From NCBI RefSeq assembly GCF_033115175.1, contig NC_084843.1:59002474-59066473 (forward strand): a DNA stretch of 64,000 bases, written 5' to 3'. Within the stretch, counting starts at the first letter, position 1; each line of letters starts with the position of its first letter. The stretch comes from Lepus europaeus (Eukaryota; Chordata; Mammalia; Lagomorpha; Leporidae). The notes below the pieces were generated by a model. The model worked only from the letters and a program-made list of their open reading frames with translations. It was not told where the DNA came from and searched no databases. Shown here in pieces: positions 1 through 10,894 of the stretch. A program made the position numbers and the translations under genes.

Positions 1-610
1 CCTGCTTGCCCCACAGGCCAGCCTTCCTCACCTGCGGCTTTTTAGCCTTAGCCCCTTCCGCGTTTTTTTCTCCGCACGTGTTGAGAGTTTTCCTCAAGTT
101 TAGCATTTAAGCAGAAAGGAAAGGTAACTCGGAGACGCAGGTGATTAAGCCGCCGGTTTGGGGGCGGCGAGGGCTTGGGCCCGGCAGCCCCCCGGATTCT
201 CCGTGCTGGCTGGGCAGGGCACCCAGTTTCTTCAAACAGCAGCACCAGCGAGGCCCAGGGCGCGAGGAAGGCGGCCCTGAGGCCGGGCTGCCCTTAACCT
301 TGGCTGCTGTTCCCTTGGCCGAGAATGAGGGCCTCTTCCGGGGCACCGACTTCCCTGCGCTTTGCGGGGTGTTCACGCGGGTTCCAGGAATGGTGAGGGC
401 CCTCGGGAGGTGGAGGGCCCGGCTGCGCCTCTCCCTCCCCTTCAAGGGCGCAGACCCCCTTCGGGAGGAAATTAGCATTCACTTCCTCCCGCCTAAGCAG
501 AGCAAATCGGCCTCAAAAGCCGGCTGGCCTGGAGGCCACACAGTGCGCCCCTCGGTGGCTCCCTCCCCATTCCCTCTCCCCTCCCCCAACCTGGAGAGCT
601 CTCCCACCCC
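1..610. other. CpG-rich block without a recognised gene
   Basis: I count roughly 30 CpG dinucleotides in the first 480 bases on a GC-rich background, the density of a CpG island. An E-box palindrome CACGTG lies at 76-81. I see no convincing exon: the frames open here have low-complexity composition typical of GC-rich DNA. It could be an orphan island, an enhancer, or the edge of a transcript starting outside the window. TSPAN15 would be the expected neighbour on this side, but none of its coding sequence was recognised. Confidence 0.5.
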
Positions 611-2160
611 AGGACAGTGAGGGGGCCTTGCGAAGGAGTGGGGTGGGGGGTGTTCAGGATTTGGGGGCAGTGCCTGCCAGTGCCCTCCCCAGACTGGAGG
701 TGTCACCTGTCTCCTTCCCACGGAAGCTTTCAGCAGAGTTTAGGCCCCAAGGGAGGGACAGCTCTGGCCCCCCCATCCGGGGGAAACACAGGTGCAAGAG
801 GGAGGGGCATTGTGCCAGGTGGCATGGCTCACCTCAAATCCCACCCACTCAGGCCTGCTGGTCAGGGACCACTCTGGGCTCTGGGGACCTCCTGCTCCCC
901 TCTGCTCTCCCAGGCCCGGGGAGGGGAGAAGGTGGGGGGCCGGAGGTAAGTCTGATCCAGAGCCACCGGGCACCCGGGCACCCGCAGTCCCCAGGGTCCG
1001 CAGTCTGGCAGGTGCTTGGGGAGGGAGGCAGGATTGCAAGAGGAGGGTGGTGTGCAGGAGAGGCAGAGAGCAAAGAGCAGTCCTGACTAAGGAGCCAGCA
1101 GTGCCTAAGCCCTCCTCTAGAAGACAGAGGCTGGGAACCCTTGTGTTCCCTTGCTCTGTACCCTGTCCAGCTCCGTTGGTCCTCACCTCCTTGTGACACT
1201 CCCCCAGGAGATCCCTCCCACAGCCTTGCGTGCTGGCCTGTGCCTGCCGCTCTGAGCGTTGCGTGTGTGTTGGCCCATGGGCCTCCCTAGGGCCTCTGCG
1301 GTGGAGCTGAGTGTGCCCTGTCTTCAGACCACAGCACCTCTGGAGATTGGACAATGTGAGCTCCGCCTTCAGTGGGCCTGAGCTCTGCGTGGCCTCCTCA
1401 GCCATCCCCAGTCTCCTGTTTGAAGGAACTGCTCTTCCTCTTCCGTATTATCTCTTTCCTGACGTCTCCCAAACGTCCACATCCGTCCTGCACAAGTCCC
1501 ACGGCTGCAGATTTGCCTGCCCTGGTGTCTCAGCTTAAGAGAGGCCACCCACTGAGCAGGCTTCCCTCCAATTCTCAGGCCCCCAGAGGAGAAACTCTTG
1601 GCCCAGTTCCCATTGATTCACCTCTCATCCCTCCTTCTGATCAACACCCCCCATCCCACTACCCCAGTATCCCATCACCCAGGTGATCCCGCCTCTGAAA
1701 TATCTCTGGCATTGGCACCCTCCCTGGGGCTGTAACTCCACCATCTCTTACTTGGCTATTGACGTGACTCGCTGTCTCTCTCCTGCAGTCACAGCCCGGT
1801 ACATCTACATCTTAGCCCAGATCTCTTGCTGCTGCCAGTCTGTGTCCCTCCGTCCCCAAGCTCATGGCGTCTTCCTCTTCCACACCCACCTAGCTCTGCA
1901 GCCTCCGCCCTACAGTAAGCACTTCTCTGAACACTCCTTGTGCGTCCATCCGCGTTTATCCCTTCTCGTGGCCAGCAAATCTTTGATGTCACCTCTGAGT
2001 GAGGCCCTGAGCCCAGCGTTGGGAGAATGTATGGGCGACCAGGCCCTGGCCCTGTCCAGTCTTCATGTTGCTGCACATGCCATCCTGCTCAGAAATATGA
2101 GGTCCTAGATCTTTTCCCTACATATTCTGTTTGGAGTCTACACAGTACCCTTTGCAGACA
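611..2160. other. Low-repeat intergenic DNA
   Basis: Moderately GC-rich sequence with no SINE, no recognised gene and no clear repeat. Frames of up to about 220 codons are open, but none resembles a protein I know and they overlap on both strands, as expected in stop-poor GC-rich DNA. Confidence 0.4.
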
Positions 2161-3432
2161 TTTGAACACAAAGATTATGTGGGTTTTTTAATGGGCCCAG
2201 AAACCAGAAGAAGTGAGGTTATTTTGGTTAAAAGTAATGGGAAATCATCTCAGACCAGTAGGAACGGAGATTAATCAGCTGACATGAACAGGGATGCCAG
2301 GGGCCCTGCCCCTCCCCTCGAGCTTTCTACCCCAGTGTTGTCCACAGCAGAGGTGGGGAGAGGGCGGTGAGTGGCTGCAGAGAGAGCTGTCACTTTACAT
2401 CACCCCAGCCCAGCCCAGGAAAAAGCGCTTCTGTCCCAGCACCCACATACAGATCTTGAGCAAGGACTGTAATCACAGAGGCATCCTCAGAGGAATACCT
2501 GAAGCAGAGGGGAGAAGAGAGCGGGCTGGGCCGGGGCCCCATACCCACCCCTGTGCCTTGGGAGGCCGGCGTCCTGACTGGCAGCCTGGGCGGGCCTCAG
2601 GGAACCGGGGTGGAGTCGTTCTCCAAGGAAGGGGTGCTGTACCTGGGAGAGGGCAGAGGCCATGGGGCAGGCCAAACCAGAGGCCACTCTGTCACAGTGT
2701 GCCTCACGGCTGGACTACTGTCCCAGAAGCCCTGGAGCTGAATGATCAAACGGAACATCAGGCATGGCCATAAACGGTCCCGGTCCCCTTTGCTGTGCAG
2801 GAGCTAATAAGGATGGAACATTTCCTCACTGCACATGTTTCTTTCTAGACTTCTGCTTTAGGGACGACCTGTTACTGGGGCAGACTTACGTACTGCCGGA
2901 AACAACTAGACCACAGACAAAATATGGAGAACAACCTTCAGACAACGGGCAGCAGGCAGCGCTGGAGCGTAATCCTGGCGAGAACAGAAATGAGTGAGGT
3001 GAACACCGTGAGCACCTGCTGGTTTCTGGTCCACGGAGCAGGAACCGGGAACCCTACCAGATGAGTTGAGGACACAGAAAACAGAGCACAGGAGGTTGAA
3101 ATAGCTGGGATTTTCAGGGCCAAGTACTTGGCCAAGAGATCTTTACAGAGGGAGTTGGAGAAATATGCATAGAGTGGCCTTGAGTTTTTCAATGTAAATC
3201 GGTTCAAGTGGCGGGCAGAACTCTGCAAGGCTAGTCAGAAACCCAGCTTTCACGGAAAAGGTAACTACTGGGAGCTGTAGGACAGAAAGCCCTCGGGACT
3301 GTGGCATCATCTGAGATTCTACTAGCCAGAGTGAGAGACACTGGTGAAAACGTGAGACATCCACATGTTTGGTGAATGATATCAGAGACTCTTAATTCAG
3401 TAGTGGGGCTAAACTAGCTGTGGAGGAAGGCC
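2161..3432. other. Intergenic DNA with a short duplicated block
   Basis: No gene or SINE recognised. Positions 2167-2195 are nearly repeated at 4097-4125 (core CACAAAGATTATGTGGGT). The repeat is direct and about 1.9 kb apart, which suggests two copies of an unrecognised ancient repeat or a small local duplication. Confidence 0.4.
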
Positions 3433-3439
3433 ACGATTG

Positions 3440-3772
3440 ACTTTTTTTTAAAAAAATATTTATTTTATTTGAAAGAGTTATAGAGAGAGGTAGAGACAGA
3501 GAGAGAGGCCTTCTATCTGCTGGTTCACTCCCCAGATGGCCACAACAGCTGGAGCTGCACCAATCCGAAGCTTCGAAGCCAGGAGCCAGGAGTTTCTTCC
3601 AGGTCTCCCACATGGGTGCAGGGGCCCAAGGACTTGGGACATCTTCTGCTTTCCCAGACCATAGCAGAAAGCTTGACTGGAAGAAGAGCAGCCGGGGCTA
3701 GAACCGGCGCCCACATGGGATGCAGGCTCTTTAGGCCAGGGTGCTAACCCACTGCGCCACAGTGCCGGCCCC
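3440..3772 (-). mobile_element. CSINE (lagomorph C-repeat), full length
   Basis: On this strand it runs from a GGGGCCGGCACTGTGGC head with tRNA-like A and B boxes, through the C-repeat body, to a TC-rich stretch and an A-rich tail. On the plus strand it therefore begins with T/A-rich sequence and ends in CCGGCCCC. It is flanked by ATTGACT at 3433-3439 and 3774-3780, the likely target-site duplication (TSD). Confidence 0.9.
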
Positions 3773-3799
3773 AATTGACTCATTTTTAAAAAAGCTTAT

Positions 3800-4094
3800 G
3801 GGCCGGTGCTGTGGTGGTGTGGGTACAGCCGCTGCCTGCAATGCTGGCAGTTCAAGTCGTGGTTGCTCCACTTCTGATCTAGCTCTCTGCTATGGCCTGG
3901 GAAAGCAGTAGAAGGTAGCCCACGTCCTTGGGCCCCTGCACCCATGTGGGAGACCCAGAGTAGGCTTCTGGCTTCAGCCTGAGCCAGCCCTGGCTATTGT
4001 GGACATTTAGGGGAGTGAACCAGTAGATGGAAGATCTCTCTAAAACTCTCTAAAACTCTCTCTCTTTCAAATAAATGAATACATTTTAAAAAAC
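3800..4094 (+). mobile_element. CSINE
   Basis: Starts GGGCCGGTGCTGTGG, has a degenerate B box, and ends in a CTCTCTCTTTCAAATAAATG tail. It follows the opposite-strand copy at 3440-3772 by only 27 bases. Confidence 0.88.
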
Positions 4095-4520
4095 CTCACA
4101 AAGATTATGTGGGTCTTTTAATGGACTTCCAGAACAAAGCACAAGCCCTCTTGAATGGAAAACAACCAAATCCAGCACTCAACAATATAAACTTGCATTG
4201 CCCAACATCCAAGAGAGAATGATTAGAAATGAAAAGCAGAAAAATGTTACCCACAACTAGGAGAAAACCAATGCAAATACATCCATAAACATCCGAGGGG
4301 ATGGAATTAATAACCAAGGATATTAAAATAGCTCTTACGAATATACTCGTGCCCAGGGATGCAGAGAAAAATGTGAACATAATGAGGAAGGAAATGGAAT
4401 ACCCAGGAGATGAAAAGCACAATATCTGAAATGAAAATGTGATGAGATAGGATGAACAGCTAAATATTCACAGAAGAAAACACGTGTGCCCTTGAAAAAA
4501 ACTGACCTTGAGGACGTCAC
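4095..4520 (+). mobile_element. Possible ancient L1-like fragment
   Basis: Purine- and A-rich sequence resembling degraded L1 leader/ORF1 DNA, beginning with the 29-bp block also found at 2167-2195. No intact reading frame. The assignment rests on composition and could be wrong. Confidence 0.3.
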
Positions 4521-5246
4521 CTTGGAAATGACCTAAAACGAAGCACAGAGGGGAGACAGGCATCCTGGCCTCAGTTTCCTCATCTAAACAAAGGGAAGGG
4601 CCGACACTGGACTTGGGGCAGGGGATGAGAGGCAGAGCTCCATGGGCTCAGTGGGCCCAGGTTTGACACAGGAAACACAGCCTCGCACTGGCTCCTCTCC
4701 TACCCACCCCCACCAGAGGCTCAGCCGAGAGGGCAGAGCTAAGTCCCTTCCTCTGTGGACACCTTGACAGATCCCCCACCACCCCCAGCTCTGATGTGAG
4801 TCACTGCCAAGGTCAGGTGCCAGCTGGCTGCCCCACGCAGAGGACACCAGGGGGAGCTGGGGGCGGGGTGGGGGGGGAGCCTGCAGGAGTCCCTGCCTTC
4901 CACCCCACAGCCTCAGGTCCTGTTCTCCCCTGGCTTGGGGACCCTGTTGTGCTCCACGGGGTCATAGCCCCACAGTGAGGCCGAGAAGTAACAGCTTTGG
5001 TAACAGCTGGCCCCAGGGAAGGCTCCAGGACTGTGAGGTCAGACAGACCTGGAGTTGAGTCCCAGCTGCTTGTGCAGAGCGTTGGTCAAGCAACACAACT
5101 GAAGGCCCGGAGCCTGGGCTTTTTCACCTCCTATGGGACAATCAACTCCTCCTCTGTTGTCCACCAGGGGCAATGGCTCTGCGTCTGTGGACGCCGCTGG
5201 TGTAGTGCCGGAGTGTCACTGTACGCAGTGCTGGCTGCCTCTGATG
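4521..5246. other. Unique DNA containing a MIR-like segment
   Basis: No gene recognised. About 5025-5160 reads like a plus-strand MIR: a GTCAGACAGACCTGGAGTTG core, a 'CCCAGCTGC' run, then the decayed 3' half. A G-run (4862-4880) has quadruplex potential. Confidence 0.45.
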
Positions 5247-5563
5247 TTTTTAAAAAAGATTTATGTATGTATATTTGAAAGGCAGAGTGACAGAGGGAGG
5301 GAGAGACAGATTTTTTCCACCTGCTGGTTCAGTTCCCAAATAGCCGCTTCAACAGCTGGGGTTGGGTCAGGTGCAAGCCAGGGGCCTGGAGCTCCATCCA
5401 GGTCTCCCATATGGGTGGCAGGGGCCCAAGTACGTGGGGCACCTTTAGGTGCCTTCCCAGGGGTATTAGCAGGGAGTTGGATCAGAAGCAGAGCAGCTGG
5501 GACTTGAATTGGCACTCGGATGGTGCTGGATGTGAGATGCTCACTGTGCCACAAGTCCCACCC
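5247..5563 (-). mobile_element. CSINE, older diverged copy
   Basis: The plus strand opens with AAAAAAGATTTATGTATG and ends with GTGCCACAAGTCCCACCCC. Divergence from the type-2 body is clearly higher than in the young copies, and no TSD is obvious. Confidence 0.82.
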
Positions 5564-5574
5564 CGGCTGCATCC

Positions 5575-5760
5575 TTTTCCTCTCTTCTAGTGTGGGGCAC
5601 TTCTCTGTGACTCTTGGCCCCACCTGGCATGCTCACGTGGAGCAGTCACATCCTTCTCCTCTTTCAAGGCTCACAGAAAATGTCACTGCCTCTGGGAAGT
5701 CTTCCCTGATTTCATCTCCGTTAGGCATTCTTTCTCATGTCCACCCTGACTTCTAGGCCG
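5575..5760 (-). mobile_element. L2 fragment
   Basis: The plus strand contains AAAATGTCACTGCCTCTGGG followed by AAGTCTTCCCTGA, the antisense form of a well-known L2 3' segment. Only the 3' part remains. Confidence 0.55.
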
Positions 5761-6042
5761 CTCCCAGAGATCTGCCGCCCAAGTTCATGGAGTTCCACAC
5801 CTGCTAGCTCAGCAGCTTCTCTCCCTGGATGGAAGGCAAACACCTGGAGGGTGGGGTCCATGCTAGACTGACCCCAACTCCAGCCTCCTCCCACCACACC
5901 TCCTCCAGGCAGTCCACAGTGGATGACCACAGGTCCAGCCCTGGAGCCATCGGTGTCCAGAGCCTTAAGTGGCATAGAAACTCTGACCTAGCATCTCTAC
6001 TTTGAGGAACTTTTCCTTAAAAAAATAATAAAAAGATAAACT
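5761..6042. other. Unique DNA
   Basis: I see no gene, repeat or regulatory signature beyond an A-rich stretch near 6018-6040. Confidence 0.35.
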
Positions 6043-6175
6043 ATTGGCCCTTTGTATCCGAGGATTATGTATCCATGAATTCTACTAAATACAGGTCAAA
6101 AAAAAAAAAAAAAAGTAACATCTATGCTGAACACATACAGACTTTTTTTTCTTGTCATTTCAAACAATACAGTAT

Positions 6176-6456
6176 AGTGTCTGGCATTGTGGCACAGTGA
6201 GTTAAGTTGCCACTTGCAATGCAGGTTCAAGTCCCAGCTGCTCCACTTCCAATCCTGTTCCCTACTAGTGTGCCCAAGTGCTTGTACCCCTGCCACCCAA
6301 GTGGGAGATCTAGATGGAGGTCCTGGCTCCTGGCTTCAGCCTAGCCCAGCCCAGCCATTGCCACTACTTGGGGAGTGATCCAGGGGATAGAAGATCTCTC
6401 TGTAACCCTGGCTTTCAAATAAATAAAGATAAGAATAAAATAAATAAATAAATGAA
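6176..6456 (+). mobile_element. CSINE inserted in MER2
   Basis: Begins 'GTGTCTGGCATTGTGGCACAG', a diverged type-2 head, and ends in repeated AAATA units. MER2 resumes directly after the tail. Confidence 0.82.
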
Positions 6457-6532
6457 ATACATTATAACATGAATTAACCCAATATTAGGTATTTTAAGCA
6501 ATCCAGAGATGATTGAAAGTATATGGGGTGGG

Positions 6533-6862
6533 TCAGCGCTGCGGCTCAATAGGCTAATCCTCCGCCTGCGGCGCTGGCACCCCGGGGTTCTAGTCCCCAT
6601 CAGGGCGCCGGATTCTGTCCCAGTTGCTCCTCTTCCAGGCCAGCTCTCTGCTGTGGCCTGGGAGTGCAGTGGAGGATGGCCCAAGTGCTTGAGTCCTGCA
6701 CCCGCTTGGGAGACCAGGAGAAGCACCTGGCTCCTGCCTTCGGATCAGCGCGGTGCACCAGCCACAGCAGCCATTAGGGGGTGAACCAACAGAAAAGGAA
6801 GTCCTTTCTCTCTGTCTCTCTCTCACTGTCCACTCTGCCTGCCAAAAAAATTAAAAAAAAAA
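6533..6862 (+). mobile_element. CSINE, type-3 head, young
   Basis: The head reads CGGCTCAATAGGCTAATCC with a GGGTTCTAGTCC B-box region and a body near consensus. It is flanked by an exact 17-bp TSD, AAAGTATATGGGGTGGG, at 6516-6532 and 6863-6879. It landed at the junction between the MER2 remnant and an older SINE. Confidence 0.93.
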
Positions 6863-6872
6863 AAAGTATATG

Positions 6873-7420
6873 GGGTGGGCACTTAGCCTTGCAGTTAAGA
6901 TGTCTGTATGCCATATTGGAAGACCTGGGTTCAATACCCTGCCCTGCAGCCGGCGTTGCGGCTCACTAGGCTAATCCTCCGCCTGTGGTGCAGGTACTCC
7001 GGGTTCTAGTCCCAGTTGCTCCTCTTCCAGTCCAGCTCTCTGCTGTAGCCTGGAAAGGGAGTGGAGGATGGCCCAAGTGCTTGGACCCTGCACCCATATG
7101 GGAGACCAGGAGGAAGCACCTGGCTCCTGGCCTTGGATTGATGCAGTGTTGGCCATAGTGGCCATTTGGAGGGTGAACCAACGGTAAAGGAAGACCTTTC
7201 TCTCTTTCTCTCTCTCACTGTCCACTCTGCCTGCCAAACAAACAAAAAACCCTGCCCTGCTCCTGACTGCTGGTGCGGACTCGGATTTCCCGGATTGAGT
7301 TCCTGGCTCCTGGCTTCAGCCTCTGCTGGGGCCATTGTGGGCACTTGGGGAGTAAATCAAGGAGTGGTAGCTCTTTGTTTCTCCCTCTGCTCTTCAAATA
7401 AATAAACAAAATTTAAAAAT
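6873..7420 (+). mobile_element. Old CSINE interrupted by a younger CSINE
   Basis: The 5' part (6873-6947) carries the older head GTGGGCACTTAGCCTTGCAG. The 3' part (7261-7420) carries 'GGGCACTTGGGGAGTAAATCA' type body and a CTTCAAATAAATAAAC tail. The gap between them is the element at 6948-7248. It sits inside MER2. Confidence 0.85.
6948..7248 (+). mobile_element. CSINE, type-3 head, nested in an older CSINE
   Basis: Starts AGCCGGCGTTGCGGCTCACT and ends CTGCCAAACAAACAAAAA. An exact 12-bp TSD ACCCTGCCCTGC sits at 6936-6947 and 7249-7260, which proves insertion into the older SINE. Confidence 0.93.
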
Positions 7421-7532
7421 ACAGTATATAGGAGAATGCACTTAGATTTCATGCAAATACTGCACATTTCATAGAGGGGACTTGAGGGATCTGCCGGGGA
7501 CCGTGGAACCAGTCCCCTGCAGTTACTGAGGA

Positions 7533-7915
7533 GCAAGGAGACATCAAAATGTGTTCATCTCACTGTTATTTATGAGGGGGAAAATTGGACACAAGTAAAT
7601 TCCAACAGGGAGCTTCTGATAAAATTCTTTGTGATACAGTACCTCAGTGCCCAGAATGTATGGAGCAATTAAAATGATAAAGTTGATTTACACTTATGAG
7701 CACTAAAGATGTTCATAATATGTGAAGTGTAAAAAGTTTATAAGACCAAAGCATGGAGTGATGTCTGCCCCCCCCTTTGTATATGTATTTGCATCTGTGT
7801 AGATAAACACGTGGAAGGTAGATATATTTGCCGTATATGAACAGTGGTTAATGTTCGGCGGTAGGAGTAACAGGTGATTTCAAAATAAATTGCTGCTCTA
7901 CACTTTTCTGTTGCG
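7533..7915 (+). mobile_element. Probable ancient L1 3'-end fragment
   Basis: Contains the order 'GCAATTAAAATGATAAA', 'GATGTTCATAATATG', 'AACAGTGGTTAATGTT', 'GGTGATTTCAAAATAAA', which resembles the 3' end of old mammalian L1 families. No frame. Moderate to low certainty. Confidence 0.42.
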
Positions 7916-8545
7916 AGTGACCCAGGAAATTGAAGAAGCAAGAAAAACATTAAAGCTGGATGCCCTGGGTTGGACTGCAGGGGTTCTGTGGAGGCCTCCC
8001 CACGGAGACTGAATGAGGCCAGGTGAGGCCAGGGCAGTGCGGCCAGCAGATGTGGTGTCACTGGCTCCTGCCCACCTCCGGCCAAATCCAAGCCCAGGCT
8101 GGATAACATCAGGTCCAGTCGGGCACTTAATCTCCATGAGGGACCTTGTCAGCCCAGGTGATTGCCCCACCCCGGCCTGCACCTGCTCCATTAATCTTCG
8201 CCGTCCCAAGCAGGCCAACAGAGCCCCCTCTGTGTGTTGACCTAAGAGGAGGGTGTGAGGGCCCAGGAAGGGCTCCCGCTCTGTACCTGCCGTTGCCCGG
8301 CAGCAGGAGCCAGAGCCCTCGTGGGGGGCCTGGTTTGTCAGTGCTGATGGATGAGGCACTGCAGGAAGACAGCTCTTTCCAAGGACCATGCACGGCCTCC
8401 CTGGCCCAGGCTCCTCCATGCTGTGTTAGCCTCCTAGGCAGCAAGGCTAACAAAAGGAGCCAAGTCCCTTCTGCAGATGTCCATGATCCACACACAGACA
8501 CACATCTGCAATGCCACATGCTCTCTTATTTAAAAAAATTATTTA
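7916..8545. other. Unique DNA
   Basis: GC-rich towards 8.2-8.45 kb. Frames on both strands are open by composition only. No gene, exon or repeat recognised. Confidence 0.35.
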
Positions 8546-8895
8546 GGGGCCGGCGCTGTGTCATACCTGGTAAAGCTGCCGCCTGCAGCACCGGCATCCC
8601 ACGTGGGCACCAGTGTGAGTCCTGGCTGCACCACTTCTGATCCAGCTCCCTGCTAATGTGCCCAGGGAAAGCACTGGAGAAAGAATGAATGGTCCAAATG
8701 CTTGGGACCCTGCACACATATGAGAGACCTAGATGAAGCTCCTGGCTCAGCCCTGGCTGTTGCCAATATTTAGGGGGGTAAACCAGCAGATGGAAGATCT
8801 CTCACTCTGTCTCTCCCTCCCTCTTTCTCTGTCTGTAACTCTGCCTTTCAAACAAATAAAATAAATCCTAAAAAAAAAAAGAAGAAGAAAAGAAA
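8546..8895 (+). mobile_element. CSINE, full length
   Basis: GGGGCCGGCGCTGTGTCATA head, 'CAGTGTGAGTCCTGG' B-box region, and a tail of A-rich sequence followed by GAAGAAGAAAAG. Close to type-2 consensus. Confidence 0.9.
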
Positions 8896-9030
8896 TTCGT
8901 CTCAGGAGACCCAGGCAGGCGCGGAATGGCCCACAGCTGTCATTTGCAGGGTGTGGGGAGCTGACGGCACTGAGCCACTCGCTTGACTTCCGGCACGGCA
9001 CGTGCTCTGTTGAGGGATGCAGTGACTTCA

Positions 9031-9840
9031 AGAGGGTGTCGTTATTTCCTGGAGCCATCATAACAATTACCCAAACCCAGGTGGCTTAGAGCAGCTCTCT
9101 CCCAATTCTGGAGGCCAGAGATCTAAAGCAGGGTGCTGGCAGGGTTGTGCACAGCCCAGAGGCTCTGGGAGGGGATTCTTTGTGGTCTCTTCCAGCTTCT
9201 GGTGGCTCCTGTGATCCCTTGGCTTCTGGCTGCATAGCTCTGGTCTCTGCCTGTCTTCCATGGCTTTCCCCTCTCTTTCTGGTGCCTGCTGCTGCTTCTC
9301 TCCCTCTTTAATTTTTTTTAAGATTTATTTTATTTATTCATTTGAAAAGCAGAGTAGCAGAGGGAGGAAGGGAGGGCGGGGGGGTAGGGAGAGAGAAAGA
9401 AGAGAGGAGGTGAGGGGAGAGAAGGGGAGAGGGAGAGGAGAGAGAGAGGAGAGATCTTCTATCCACTGGTTTACTCCCCAAATGGCTGCAATAGCCAGGG
9501 CTGGGGCCAGGAGCCAGGAACTTCTGGGACTCCCAGTGAGTGCAGGGACTCAAGCATTTGGGCCATTGTCTACTGCCTTCCCAGGTGCTTTCTCAGAGAG
9601 CTGGATTAGAAGTAGAGCAGCCGGCACTTGAACTCGGGCTTAACCCTCTGCACTACGCCAGCCCCTCCTCTCTTGTAGGGACTTGCTATGGGGTTTGGTC
9701 CTGCCCCAAGATCTCATCTTGAGCTCCTGAACTTAAAGCCTTCTGCAAAGACCTTTTGTCCAAATAAGGTCGCGCTCACAGGTCCTGGTAGATGTACCTT
9801 TTGGAGGGCCACTCCTCAGCCGATTCCTATCTGAAGGGGT
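9031..9840 (-). mobile_element. MaLR-type LTR (MLT1-like), interrupted by a SINE
   Basis: The plus strand shows 'GTGGCTTAGAGCAG', 'CAATTCTGGAGGCCAGAGAT', 'CTTCCAGCTTCTGGTGGCTC' and, past the SINE, 'GCAAAGACCTTTTGTCCAAA' with TAAGGTCGCGCTCACAGGT. In this order they match the reverse complement of an MLT1 LTR of the ERVL-MaLR class. Only non-coding LTR sequence is present. Confidence 0.68.
9309..9666 (-). mobile_element. CSINE inside the MLT1-like LTR
   Basis: The plus strand runs from TTTTTTTTAAGATTTATTTT through an expanded GAGAGGAGAGG purine block (about 9360-9455) to CACTACGCCAGCCCC. LTR homology is present on both sides. Confidence 0.88.
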
Positions 9841-10255
9841 TACATGTCCTTAAAAAGTACCACCTTAAAGGTGCACCAGTGAAGCTCTGGTTTCTGGTAG
9901 TTGTCTTACGTGGGGGAGTTCATATTCAGAGCAGCTCGGGGATCTACCCTGAACTCCCCGACCCAGTTCAGAGCACGCAGGAAGAGCTCGGTGTTCCCTT
10001 TACATCCCTTCCCCCAACTCCACGAGGTACAGTGGGAAATGGAGAGGGCAGAGGGAAGAGCATTAGCCTTGGAGTTGGGAGGCGGGAGTTCAGATCCCCT
10101 CTGGCTCCTTGTTCAGGATGCCTTGGTCCCCAAGGGCCTGCCCAAGCCCTTCTGACCTGCGATTGCCTTGCGAGGCTTTCCGCCAGCTCAGATATTCCAC
10201 TGGAAAAGCCATTCCTGTCAGCCCACCAAAGACATTTCTATTTTATTTTATTATT
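9841..10255. other. Unique DNA with a MIR-like core
   Basis: At about 10045-10130 a plus-strand MIR-like core is visible (AGAGCATTAGCCTTGGAGTT, then AGTTCAGATCCCC). Otherwise nothing is recognised. Confidence 0.4.
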
Positions 10256-10295
10256 ATTTTTTAAAGATTTATTTATTTGAAAGGCAGAGTTACAG

Positions 10296-10349
<54 letters not shown>

Positions 10350-10573
10350 TCAGTTCACTGGCTCACAGCCACAAGCTGGGCTGGTCTGAAGCTAGAAGCC
10401 AGGAGCTTCCTCTGGTCTCCTAAGCAGGTGCAGGGGCCCTAGGACTTGGGCCATCTTCTGCTGCTTTCCTAGGCCATAACAGAGAGCTGGGTTGGAAGTG
10501 GAGCAGCCAGGACTCACCTGGGATGCTGGCACAGCAGGCAGTGGCTTTACCCGCTATGTCACAGCGCTGGCCT
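10256..10573 (-). mobile_element. CSINE with expanded (GA)n
   Basis: The internal GA-rich part has grown into a pure (GA)n run at 10298-10346. The likely TSD is CTATTTTATTTTTA, present after the element near 10573 and before it near 10237 with one interruption. Confidence 0.88.
10298..10346. repeat. (GA)n microsatellite
   Basis: About 24 uninterrupted GA units within the CSINE. Length is likely polymorphic. Confidence 0.95.
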
Positions 10574-10601
10574 CTATTTTATTTTTAAAAATGTTAATGT
10601 A

Positions 10602-10893
10602 GGGGCCGGCATTCTGGTACAGCAGGTTAAGCTGCTGCCTGCAGTACAATCACATGTGAGCATGGGTTCAAGTTCTGGCTGCTCCTCTTCTGATCTAGCT
10701 CCCTGCTAATGTGCCTGGGAAAGCAACAGAGGATGGCCCAAGTGTTTGGGCCCCTGCATCCAGTTGGGACAAGAGGAGGAGAAAATGGAGTTTCAGGTTC
10801 CTGGCTTTGGCCTGGCCCATCCCTGGCCATTTTAGCTATTTAGGGATTGAACCAGCAGATGGAAAATCTCTTTCTGTCTCTCTCTGTTCCTTT
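10602..10893 (+). mobile_element. CSINE
   Basis: GGGGCCGGCATTCTGGTACA head, 'GGTTCAAGTTCTGG' B-box region, ends in CTCTCTGTTCC without a long A tail. It abuts an opposite-strand copy. Confidence 0.85.
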
Positions 10894-10894
10894 C

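Larger units (their letters stand above)
6043..7532. mobile_element. MER2-like Tigger DNA transposon split by SINEs
   Basis: Three separated blocks, 6043-6175, 6457-6515 and 7420-7532, join into about 305 bp colinear with MER2, a ~345-bp non-autonomous TcMar-Tigger element. The outer ends carry the paired 'GGCCCTTTGTATCC' and 'GGGACCGTGGAACCAGTCCC' type termini. The internal CAGACTTTTTTTTCTTGTCA and 'ATGCAAATACTGC' motifs also fit. Four CSINEs interrupt it. It has no coding capacity. Confidence 0.7.
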
